DNA of 64,000 bases. It comes from Halogranum gelatinilyticum (lineage in GTDB: Archaea; Halobacteriota; Halobacteria; Halobacteriales; Haloferacaceae). The notes beneath the pieces are model-generated. The model was given only the letters and a program-made list of their open reading frames with translations, was not told where the DNA came from and searched no databases. The stretch spans positions 124,001-188,000 of the forward strand of contig NZ_FNHL01000004.1 in NCBI RefSeq assembly GCF_900103715.1, written 5' to 3'. A program made the translations under genes and the position numbers. Positions within the stretch are counted from its first letter, which is position 1. The number at the start of each line of letters is the position of its first letter. Shown in pieces: positions 45,402 to 52,355 of the stretch.

Positions 45402-45507
45402 TCGAGAGCCCCATCGAGCCGGTGTGTTGCCGGGTGAAGAGTGCACCACAGTGTGGGCAGGCGGGAGTCGAGGCGGGAGTGGAGGGTTGTGAACTGTCTG
45501 GACGCAT
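45364..45507 (-). CDS. Small CPxCG zinc-finger protein (47 aa)
   Basis: A 47-aa ORF from ATG 45507 to TGA 45364. It has two Cys pairs: CPHCG (17-21) and CPEC (40-43), the treble-clef/zinc-ribbon arrangement of haloarchaeal micro-proteins. A TATA-like CATATATC (plus-strand 45531-45538) is centred about 28 nt upstream, exactly as for a leaderless gene, which strengthens the call. It is convergent with and overlaps the DUF5995 gene. Such proteins affect growth, biofilm or swarming in related species; its target is unknown. Confidence 0.75.
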   Translation of the reverse strand: MRPDSSQPSTPASTPACPHCGALFTRQHTGSMGLSITTRCPECRGEL

Positions 45508-45530
45508 CACCGTGAGAGACGCGCTCGGGG

Positions 45531-45538
45531 CATATATC
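45531..45538 (-). promoter_or_regulatory. TATA-like box of the 47-aa zinc-finger gene
   Basis: The minus strand reads GATATATG, about 28 nt upstream of the ATG at 45507. Confidence 0.5.
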
Positions 45539-45597
45539 CTCGCCTGTCGGCTGCTGTCGTCACTCGGCGGTTCGAGGCGAGAAGCGGGAACCGAGTT

Positions 45598-45972
45598 TCA
45601 GGAGAGTTCGGCGGTGACGTCAGTCGAGGAGACGATACCGACGTAGTCGTCGTCGACGACGGGCAGATGTTTGATGCCGTACGTCGTCAGCATGGCGGCG
45701 ACTTCCTCCATGAACAGGTCGGGCGTCACCGTCTCCAAGGGCGCAGTCATGACGTCGCCGACGAGGACCTTCTCGGGGTCGTGGCCGTCGGCGACGGTGT
45801 CGAGGACGTCGGTACTGGTGATGATGCCGGTCTCGGCCGCCGGCACGAGGAGCGAACTGATCTCTTTGTCGCGCATCAGCCGGGCGGCCTCTCTGACCGT
45901 CGCGTCCTTCGAGATGGTCTCGACCGGACTGGACATGATGTCTGCGACTCGCGTGCGCTTGTCGGTACTCAT
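45598..45972 (-). CDS. Two-CBS-domain protein
   Basis: 124 aa from ATG 45972 (the frame is open to 46149). Two CBS motifs are seen: VADIMSSPVETISKDATVREAARLM-type (~9-33) with SSLLVP and GIITSTDVLD, then VGDVMTAPLETVTPD with KHLPVVDDDYVGIVSSTDV. A stand-alone CBS pair binds adenine nucleotides and acts as an energy sensor or regulates a partner protein. No fused effector domain is present. Confidence 0.92.
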   Translation of the reverse strand: MSTDKRTRVADIMSSPVETISKDATVREAARLMRDKEISSLLVPAAETGIITSTDVLDTVADGHDPEKVLVGDVMTAPLETVTPDLFMEEVAAMLTTYGIKHLPVVDDDYVGIVSSTDVTAELS

Positions 45973-46211
45973 GTCTGTGAGAGATACGTGCAGGGACTTG
46001 GCTGTTCCCCTAGACCCGGGCCGCCCGCCTGTTCCTCTGATCCGACCCGCTCGACCGGGGTGAAGACGCAGTTCTGCTCCCATCTCGTGGCTTCCGCCGG
46101 GACGAAATGACAGCGCGAACGCGCGAACGAAACAGGGTGAATTATACACGACCCCTCCGAGGCATGATGCAACAAGCGGAGTGAACGTCAGTTCACTACC
46201 CTCTCCCTACC

Positions 46212-47453
46212 ATGAGTGAGTCATACGATGTCGTCGTCGCTGGTGCGGGTCCCGCAGGCGCGCAGTGTGCGCGCGACCTCGCTGCCAGAGGCCACGACGT
46301 AGTCGTCCTCGAGACAGAGAACGAAGCAGAGTTCCCCCGAGCGAGTAACAAGTCCACGGCCGGGACGTTTCCGTCGACGATGTCGACGTTCAACATCCCC
46401 GACGACGTCGTCATGCACTACACCGACGACGTCGTCATCGAGTCGCCCAACGACTTCTACAAGTACGGCCAGACGGGTGCCGTCTTGGAGTTCGCGGACT
46501 TCAAGAACTGGCTCGTCGAGGAGGGCCGCGCAGACGGGGCGGAGTACCGCTTCGAGGCCCGCGCGACGAAGCCGCTGATGGAGGGCGGCGAAGCCGTCGG
46601 CGTCGTCTACAACGGCAACGAGGAGGTCCGTGCCGACATCGTCGTCGACGCGACGGGACCGAGCGCGCCGCTGGCGCGCAAACTCGGCGTCACCGACCTG
46701 AAGCGCGAGCATCAGGCGGTCGGCATCGAATACGAGTTCTCCGGCGTCGACACCAACGCCGACGGCTACGCGGACCTGACCGACGCGATGATGCTCAGAC
46801 TCGACCACCGGATGGCCCCCGGCGGCTACTCGTGGATCTTCCACACCGGCGAGGATACCGCGAAGGTCGGCGTCTGCTACCTCCAGAACGCCGCCCACAC
46901 CGACAAGGCGCGCGACGGGTTCACCATCGACGACTATCTGGAGTGGTGGCTCGACAACGACCCGCGGCTGGCGGACGCCGAGAAGATGGAGGGCAAGATG
47001 CACCGCGGCTCGGCGCACATCCAGATGCCGAAGTCGCTGTCGACGGACAACTTCATGGCCGTCGGCGACACCGTGCCGACGCTCGACCCGCTGTGGGGCG
47101 AAGGCATCGACAAATGTATGCGCTCGGGGCGGGCCGCCGCCGCGACGGCCGACAGCTGTCTCACCCACCGCTCGCGCGACACCAGTGCCGACCAGATGGA
47201 AGTCTACGACCGGCTGTGGCACCGCGACGTCGCACCGATGATGAAACAGCGACTGATCATGACCGAGCTGCTCTATCTCAGCTCCAACGACCGCTACGAC
47301 AAGCTGGTCCACGACCTCAACGAGACCGACAACGACGTCGCCGCCGGTGCCAACAGTGGCGACCTCAAGTCGCTCCTGCATCTGCTGAAACCCGAGGACA
47401 TCCCGGTCCTCGCAGAGTACGCGAAGATGGTCTTCGACCGCAAGTACAACTGA
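46212..47453 (+). CDS. Geranylgeranyl reductase-family flavoprotein
   Basis: 413 aa. FAD-binding Rossmann motif is VVAGAGPAGAQCA (8-20). Further landmarks are IVVDATGPSAPLARKLG, MAPGGYSWIFHTG, and the second FAD motif NFMAVGDTVPTLDPLWGEGI. Members saturate the isoprenoid chains of archaeal lipids (digeranylgeranylglycerophospholipid reductase) or related isoprenoids. An AT-rich GAATTATACAC (~46139-46149) upstream could be its promoter. Confidence 0.87.
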   Translation: MSESYDVVVAGAGPAGAQCARDLAARGHDVVVLETENEAEFPRASNKSTAGTFPSTMSTFNIPDDVVMHYTDDVVIESPNDFYKYGQTGAVLEFADFKNWLVEEGRADGAEYRFEARATKPLMEGGEAVGVVYNGNEEVRADIVVDATGPSAPLARKLGVTDLKREHQAVGIEYEFSGVDTNADGYADLTDAMMLRLDHRMAPGGYSWIFHTGEDTAKVGVCYLQNAAHTDKARDGFTIDDYLEWWLDNDPRLADAEKMEGKMHRGSAHIQMPKSLSTDNFMAVGDTVPTLDPLWGEGIDKCMRSGRAAAATADSCLTHRSRDTSADQMEVYDRLWHRDVAPMMKQRLIMTELLYLSSNDRYDKLVHDLNETDNDVAAGANSGDLKSLLHLLKPEDIPVLAEYAKMVFDRKYN

Positions 47454-47520
47454 CGACGCGAGCCGACACGAACCGACGCGAACCAGAACCTTCCTTGGTG
47501 TCGCCGACGGACCGAGAGAT

Positions 47521-47853
47521 ATGACGCTTCTCGACTCGCTGCCGCCGCGGCCGCTCACGCTCGACGAGGGCGAGGACCTCGCCGACTCGGACACGGTCGC
47601 CCCGCTCACCGTGCTTACCGCCGACGCCGACAGCTACCAGCAGGGCGTCTACACGCTCTTTGCGACCGCCTCGGACCCGAAACGCGCGTTCGTGCTCGGG
47701 TTCGACCCCGACGAGGGGAGCTGGGTCGTCGTCGACAGCTGGCACGAAGACGAGTGGACGCCGCGAAAACAGGAAGCTGCCCTCGAAGCGTTCCTCGACG
47801 ACCACTACGAGGACTTGGAGCAGGAACACACCGGGGCACAGCGCGGCGCGTAG
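47521..47853 (+). CDS. Conserved-looking small haloarchaeal protein
   Basis: 110 aa, acidic and soluble. There is no known motif; a central beta segment (AFVLGFDPDEGSWVVVDSW) is followed by an acidic helix. The family is not recognised. It starts 67 bp after the reductase stop on the same strand and could be co-transcribed with it. Confidence 0.65.
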   Translation: MTLLDSLPPRPLTLDEGEDLADSDTVAPLTVLTADADSYQQGVYTLFATASDPKRAFVLGFDPDEGSWVVVDSWHEDEWTPRKQEAALEAFLDDHYEDLEQEHTGAQRGA

Positions 47854-48052
47854 CGCGCGGACTACGACGCCTATTTACGTGACTGGCGGAGAGTTCTACC
47901 CGAAGCAGGGGCGTTTGCGACGTAGGATACCGGAAACGCGCCTGTTTCGTCTCTACACTCGCGAGTGGCGACGCTCGGTGGCGTGAGTGACAGGCGACGC
48001 GGCCGCTCACATATGGACGGAGAGAAACAACAGAGAGCAGCCGGTTCGGGAC

Positions 48053-48628
48053 TCAGTCTTTGATCTCGGCGAACAGTTCGCGGTCGGCCTCGCGAGCGGC
48101 CGACAGCTCGTCGTCGGTGTCCGCATCGAGCAGCGACTCGAACTCCAGGGGGTAGTAGTAGCTCTCGCGCTGGGCCGTCTGTCGGGCCGCGACGACGCGG
48201 CGGTACCGGCGGATAACCGCCTCGCTGACGCCGAGTTCCGCCGCACACGTCGCGTCGTCCGCGTCGGCTTCGACGAGCCGCAGGAGGTCTCGGAGGTCGA
48301 ACGGCGCGTCCGCGTCGTCGGGGCGGAACAACTGGAGCGACAGGCGGGCGTCGACGAGCGTTTCGACGGCGACGTCGAAGCGGTCGGCGAGCGTCGCGTC
48401 CGACTCACCGGCGTAGAAGCCGCGGACGAGCGCGACGAGGTCGTCGTCGTCGAGCGGCGTCCCGAGGCCGAACCGTTCTCGCATCTCGGCGACCAGCGTC
48501 CGCAGCGTGTCGTCGACTTCCTCGTCGGTCGGGACGTCGCCGACGCCAGCCTCCTGGCGGTCGGTGAAGGTGGTCACTGGGCTCAGCTTCAAGAATAACT
48601 CTCGGAGTTCGTCGGTCTTGGTGCTCAT
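48053..48628 (-). CDS. Conditioned medium-induced protein 4-like helical protein
   Basis: 191 aa from ATG 48628. It resembles, from memory, the haloarchaeal family annotated as conditioned medium-induced protein 4: an N-terminal DELRELFLKL..TFTDRQE, the central LVALVRGFYAGESDATLAD, APFDLRDLLRL, and AELGVSEAVIRRYRRVV. The last two segments look like winged or homeodomain-like helix-turn-helices (~104-125 and ~150-170), so it may be a DNA-binding regulator. No direct functional evidence. Confidence 0.65.
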   Translation of the reverse strand: MSTKTDELRELFLKLSPVTTFTDRQEAGVGDVPTDEEVDDTLRTLVAEMRERFGLGTPLDDDDLVALVRGFYAGESDATLADRFDVAVETLVDARLSLQLFRPDDADAPFDLRDLLRLVEADADDATCAAELGVSEAVIRRYRRVVAARQTAQRESYYYPLEFESLLDADTDDELSAAREADRELFAEIKD

Positions 48629-49017
48629 AGATAGACAGTTCGTCGGGAGCGCTTCAGTCGACAGCCTGCTCGGCACTGCTGGCACGAACGGCGGACACGA
48701 CAGACGCGTGTCACGGCTGAATGGGGACAGAGCGGATGCTCCGTAACGAATCGGTACCTGCTATAGGACTCGTGAGGAGATAACCGAATCGGTGATTCGA
48801 GCCGAGTGACGCCGAGACGTTCGGTATTTCCAGAACGTTTCTAGATAGCTAGCGTCCGTCTTTGAGACAGTTCGCTCTCTCTAGTCGGATGCCCTGAGCA
48901 CGGAATCGCCCGTCAGTCGTGTCGGCCGTCGGCCGCGGGAATTGGCCACCGTCGTTGCCACCCCGCCCCGAGCGAGTCGACGGCCGACCGGGAGCGACGG
49001 TTCCACAGGAGCCACCC
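48629..49017. promoter_or_regulatory. 389-bp divergent intergenic region
   Basis: No gene is seen. A 9-bp sequence CGAATCGGT occurs twice, at 48747-48755 and 48785-48793; the second copy forms an inverted repeat CGAATC-ggt-GATTCG (48785-48799). These may be operator half-sites for the flanking divergent genes. Near 48838-48852 is an AT-rich patch (TTTCTAGATAGCTAGCG). Confidence 0.3.
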
Positions 49018-49161
49018 ATGAGAACCTGCAACAACTGTGGAAGCCTGGTGACGATGCGCTTTGCGCGTGTCTTCGGAACGAACAGCAGTGACGTGTACGC
49101 GTGCCCCGCGTGCGCCCCGTACGAACAGCTCATGTCGGGAGCCGCCGCCCAGTCGGTCTGA
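49018..49161 (+). CDS. Small zinc-finger protein (47 aa)
   Basis: 47 aa from ATG 49018 (the frame is open upstream to 48919, but that part is Pro/Arg-rich and unlike coding). Two Cys pairs are present: CNNCG (4-8) and CPAC (29-32), with an FARVFG stretch between them. It resembles small haloarchaeal zinc-ribbon proteins (DUF7563-like). It converges with the indoleamine dioxygenase gene, with 17 bp between stops. Confidence 0.75.
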   Translation: MRTCNNCGSLVTMRFARVFGTNSSDVYACPACAPYEQLMSGAAAQSV

Positions 49162-49178
49162 GCAGCTTCTTCGATTTC

Positions 49179-50321
49179 TCAGAGCCGCGTGTCCGCCGTA
49201 TCGGTGGTGAACATATCCAGAAACCGGCCGTGTGGCGTGCCGCCCGTTCCCGTATCCTCGCCGAGCGGCGCGGTCAGATACTGGCTGACGATGCCCGTGT
49301 GGCGGTCGCGGAAGTCGACCATGCGGTCGAGACAGGCGTTGTAGGCCGCCACGAGCCGCTCGTCACCGGCGACGTACTCGTGGATGCTCGGCCCGTCGGC
49401 CGTGGCGGCGATGAACGCCTTGTGCTCCGGGGGCATATCCGCCCGGAGCGTCCGCAGATGGCTGACGAGCGGGTTGTCGCCGTGGTCGACGCCGAGTGCC
49501 GCGTCGAGTGCGGGGAACAGGCTGGACTGCGCGCCCGACGCGCCGCGGAAGGACTGCGGGCCGTCGAGTTCGTCGACACCCGCGTACTCGACGTCGACGA
49601 GCGGCTTCAGATAGTGTCGGAAGGTGTGGCCGTAGTTCTCCGGGGCGTTGCGTTCGGGCATCCGGGCGAGCACCCCGTCGACGGTGGCGATGGCGTCGGT
49701 CATCGTCACCAGTGCCTCGTGGACGCCGTCGGCGTCGTCGGCGCGGACGGCCGCCTGCGCCTCGCCGATGGCACCGATGGCGGGACCGGCGGCGGTCTCG
49801 ATGGCGACGTGGATGGCGATAAACCACGTCTCGTCGGGCAGGTCGACGAAGGTCGTCAGCGCGTCGAGGTTGTCGGGGCGGAAACCGCCGTCGTCGGCGA
49901 CGCGCGCCCAGTTGTGGAGGACGTAGCCGTCGTAGGAGAGCACGGGCGTCCGGCCGAGCCGCGCCGTCGACTCGTAGAGCGGGACGGCGACGCCCGCCGG
50001 GATCGTGTCGCCGACGCGACCCTCGGGGCTGTGGACCGCGACGTTGGCGAGAAAGCCCGCGAGGCGGTAGACGTGGAGCAGTTCGGCCCGCGAGAGGTCG
50101 TCGAACAGCCCCGTTGGGGGGACCTCCAGTTCGAAGAGCGTCTCGCGGAGCGTCCCGGCATCGAGCCGCTCGGGGAGCGTCGCGCCGAGTTCGTCGAGCC
50201 GCCGGAGCGTCGAATGGGAGTCGGAACCGAGAGCGGTGAGCGGGTCCGTATCGGGGACGAAGCCACGACGCGGGCTGACGTCGAAGCGGTCGTAGTCGAG
50301 GGTGGCTACCCGTGCGTTCAT
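49179..50321 (-). CDS. Indoleamine 2,3-dioxygenase-family heme enzyme
   Basis: 380 aa from ATG 50321, with a TATA-like box about 27 nt upstream. It aligns along its length with animal/fungal IDO. Landmarks: AGFLANVAVHSPE, DGYVLHNWARV, YAGVDELDGPQSFRG, GASGAQSSLFPALDAALGV and DMPPEHKAFI. The proximal heme-ligand region VDFRDRHTGIVSQYL (H341) matches the LRSYHLQIVTKY of mammalian IDO, and GTGGTPHGRFLDM matches its GTGGTDLMNFL. It would open the indole ring of tryptophan to N-formylkynurenine. No kynurenine-pathway gene is adjacent. Confidence 0.9.
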   Translation of the reverse strand: MNARVATLDYDRFDVSPRRGFVPDTDPLTALGSDSHSTLRRLDELGATLPERLDAGTLRETLFELEVPPTGLFDDLSRAELLHVYRLAGFLANVAVHSPEGRVGDTIPAGVAVPLYESTARLGRTPVLSYDGYVLHNWARVADDGGFRPDNLDALTTFVDLPDETWFIAIHVAIETAAGPAIGAIGEAQAAVRADDADGVHEALVTMTDAIATVDGVLARMPERNAPENYGHTFRHYLKPLVDVEYAGVDELDGPQSFRGASGAQSSLFPALDAALGVDHGDNPLVSHLRTLRADMPPEHKAFIAATADGPSIHEYVAGDERLVAAYNACLDRMVDFRDRHTGIVSQYLTAPLGEDTGTGGTPHGRFLDMFTTDTADTRL

Positions 50322-50342
50322 AGGTTGACCACGACTGCCGAG

Positions 50343-50352
50343 CGCGATAATT
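50343..50352 (-). promoter_or_regulatory. TATA-like box of indoleamine dioxygenase gene
   Basis: The minus strand reads TCAATTATCG about 22-31 nt upstream of the ATG at 50321, the expected spacing for a leaderless archaeal transcript. Confidence 0.4.
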
Positions 50353-50453
50353 GATGTGGGTTTCGGAGTGAACATCGGGGGACAGCAGTGGTGTCGACTC
50401 CGGACATCTGCACACGACACGACAGCCTCGCGTCCGGATCTCACCGTCGAGCG

Positions 50454-52355
50454 TCACCCGCGTCGGCGACGGCCGACCCGACGACCGAGGACGGTGACGG
50501 ACACCACCGTGACCCCGACACCGACTGCGAGCGCGCCGGTCGGGACGGGTGGTCCTGCCCGTGGCCACGGCGCGTCCGCGGACTCGTACGCCTCGTTCTC
50601 GTAGACGGTAATCCCCTCGTCAGCGAACGCGACGGCGAAGTCCTCGTGTCCCGCGAGCTCGGCGTACTGGCGGTAGTCGGCCTCGTGGGCGAGCACGACG
50701 TGCTCGATACCGACGGCGGCGAGGTCGTCGCCGAACGTCGGCTCCGACGGGTCGGCCAGTGTCGCCCGGACGCGAGCGTGCGTCGGGTCGGTCGCCCGTG
50801 TCTCGATGCCACCGACCTCGATGTTGTGGCCGGCGACGACCGGCCGCTCGAAGAACAGCGGGGCCGGCGTGGCGACGCGCCGCTCGGTCCACGAGAACGT
50901 GAGATAGCCGTGCCACGGGAGAAAGAGGACACGCCCCTCGTCATCCCCGCTCTCGGCGACGAGGTGGTCGTTCGCCGCGTGCCACGACTCGGGGTAGGTC
51001 GTGGAGTCGAGTTGGCCGTCGAAGCCAGTGACCATCGGGGCGGTGTAGGCCAGTGGCGTGAGGAGCACGAGTGCGACGAGGGCGACACGGGCGAGCGTCC
51101 GGCGGTCCACCGAACGGCTCGAGTCGACGAAGCGGCGCACAGGCTGCCGGTCTGTCGAGACGAGCGCGTCCACCCCTCGACACCCCAGAAACGCGTAGCC
51201 GAAGACGAGCAAGCCAGCGAACTTCTGGGAGTCGCGCATCCCACGGAGCGGCGGGACGAGTTCCGTGAGCGTCCGAAACAGCGGATCGGACAGCGGCGTG
51301 CTCACGCCGAGACTCAACACGAACGCGACGATGCAGGCGAGGGTGACGCCGCGGACGGTCGGGTCAGCCCACCGGCGGAGCGCGCCCGAGACGGCGAGAT
51401 ACAGCAGGACGGCGAGGAGTGCGAGGACGGCCGGCAGGGAGAGGAGGTCGACCGTCGTCGTCGCCGCGCCGCGCCAGAAGCCGTACAGCATCGCCACCGA
51501 GAGCGGGACGTTGTCGGCGACGGTTCCACGCGCGCTGAACACGGTGAGGTCGGCTCCGTCGATAGTGGTCAACTGGGTCCCGCCGCCGACCGTCGCGGCG
51601 AGGGCGGGGAAGAGCCAGTAGGCGTTGACCGCAGCCGCGACGAGGCAAAATCGCCCGAAGCGACGGGCGAGGGTTGTCGCGCTCGTGGTCGCCGTCGTCG
51701 CCGCAGTCGCAGTCGTTGCCCGGTTGTCACGGACGGAACCGACCGTCCGGACGAACCAGAGACAGCCGCCGGCGAGCGCGACTAGTACCGTCGCGTGCGG
51801 GTCGAACACGCTGACGAGCGTCGTCCAGCCGACGGCGTGGGCGAGCGACCCCTCCTTCTCGCCCGCGACGTACCGGTCGAACGCGACGACAGCGAGGGGG
51901 ACGAAGGCGTAACCGAGGAGGAAGTACCAGTGGCCGGCGAGCAGTCGGACGGAGACGAACGGGTTGACGGCGTAGAGCGTCCCCGCGAACAGCGCGGCCG
52001 TCCGGGTCCGTGTGTCGCAGGCGGCGTACATCGACAGGCCACAGAGCACGGGGAGCGCGAGGAGGATGAGCTTCTGAATCACCCAGTCGTCGACAACGAG
52101 TGCGAGTCCGTCGAGGACGAGGAGGAACGGTAACCGACCGTAGTACAGCGGACCCTTCGTCCCGAGGCCGAATCCGAGGTAGTCGGCGTTGGGCGCGAAA
52201 ATCATGTCCAACGAGAGGACGTAGCCCGGTTCGAGGAGGGGAAAGCAGACGAGGAGACTCAGGAGCGAGAAGTAGCCAGCGGGAAGGACGTATCCGGAGA
52301 GGCCGCTCTCGGACAGGCGAGCACGCCACTCTGAGAGCGAGACGGGGGTGCTCAC
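50454..52355 (-). CDS. Polytopic membrane protein of the surface-glycan operon (last gene)
   Basis: 633 aa with about 12 membrane helices in the first ~430 residues, then a soluble extracellular domain and a final helix. FYAVNPFVSVRL-type and GHWYFLLGYAF segments and early acidic loop residues (SLDMIFAPNADYLGFGLG) suggest a GT-C-type fold. Loop residues around D50 could be catalytic. The function is probably lipid-linked saccharide transfer or polymer assembly. The start overlaps the upstream large membrane protein by 4 bp. Confidence 0.65.
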   Translation of the reverse strand: MSTPVSLSEWRARLSESGLSGYVLPAGYFSLLSLLVCFPLLEPGYVLSLDMIFAPNADYLGFGLGTKGPLYYGRLPFLLVLDGLALVVDDWVIQKLILLALPVLCGLSMYAACDTRTRTAALFAGTLYAVNPFVSVRLLAGHWYFLLGYAFVPLAVVAFDRYVAGEKEGSLAHAVGWTTLVSVFDPHATVLVALAGGCLWFVRTVGSVRDNRATTATAATTATTSATTLARRFGRFCLVAAAVNAYWLFPALAATVGGGTQLTTIDGADLTVFSARGTVADNVPLSVAMLYGFWRGAATTTVDLLSLPAVLALLAVLLYLAVSGALRRWADPTVRGVTLACIVAFVLSLGVSTPLSDPLFRTLTELVPPLRGMRDSQKFAGLLVFGYAFLGCRGVDALVSTDRQPVRRFVDSSRSVDRRTLARVALVALVLLTPLAYTAPMVTGFDGQLDSTTYPESWHAANDHLVAESGDDEGRVLFLPWHGYLTFSWTERRVATPAPLFFERPVVAGHNIEVGGIETRATDPTHARVRATLADPSEPTFGDDLAAVGIEHVVLAHEADYRQYAELAGHEDFAVAFADEGITVYENEAYESADAPWPRAGPPVPTGALAVGVGVTVVSVTVLGRRVGRRRRG

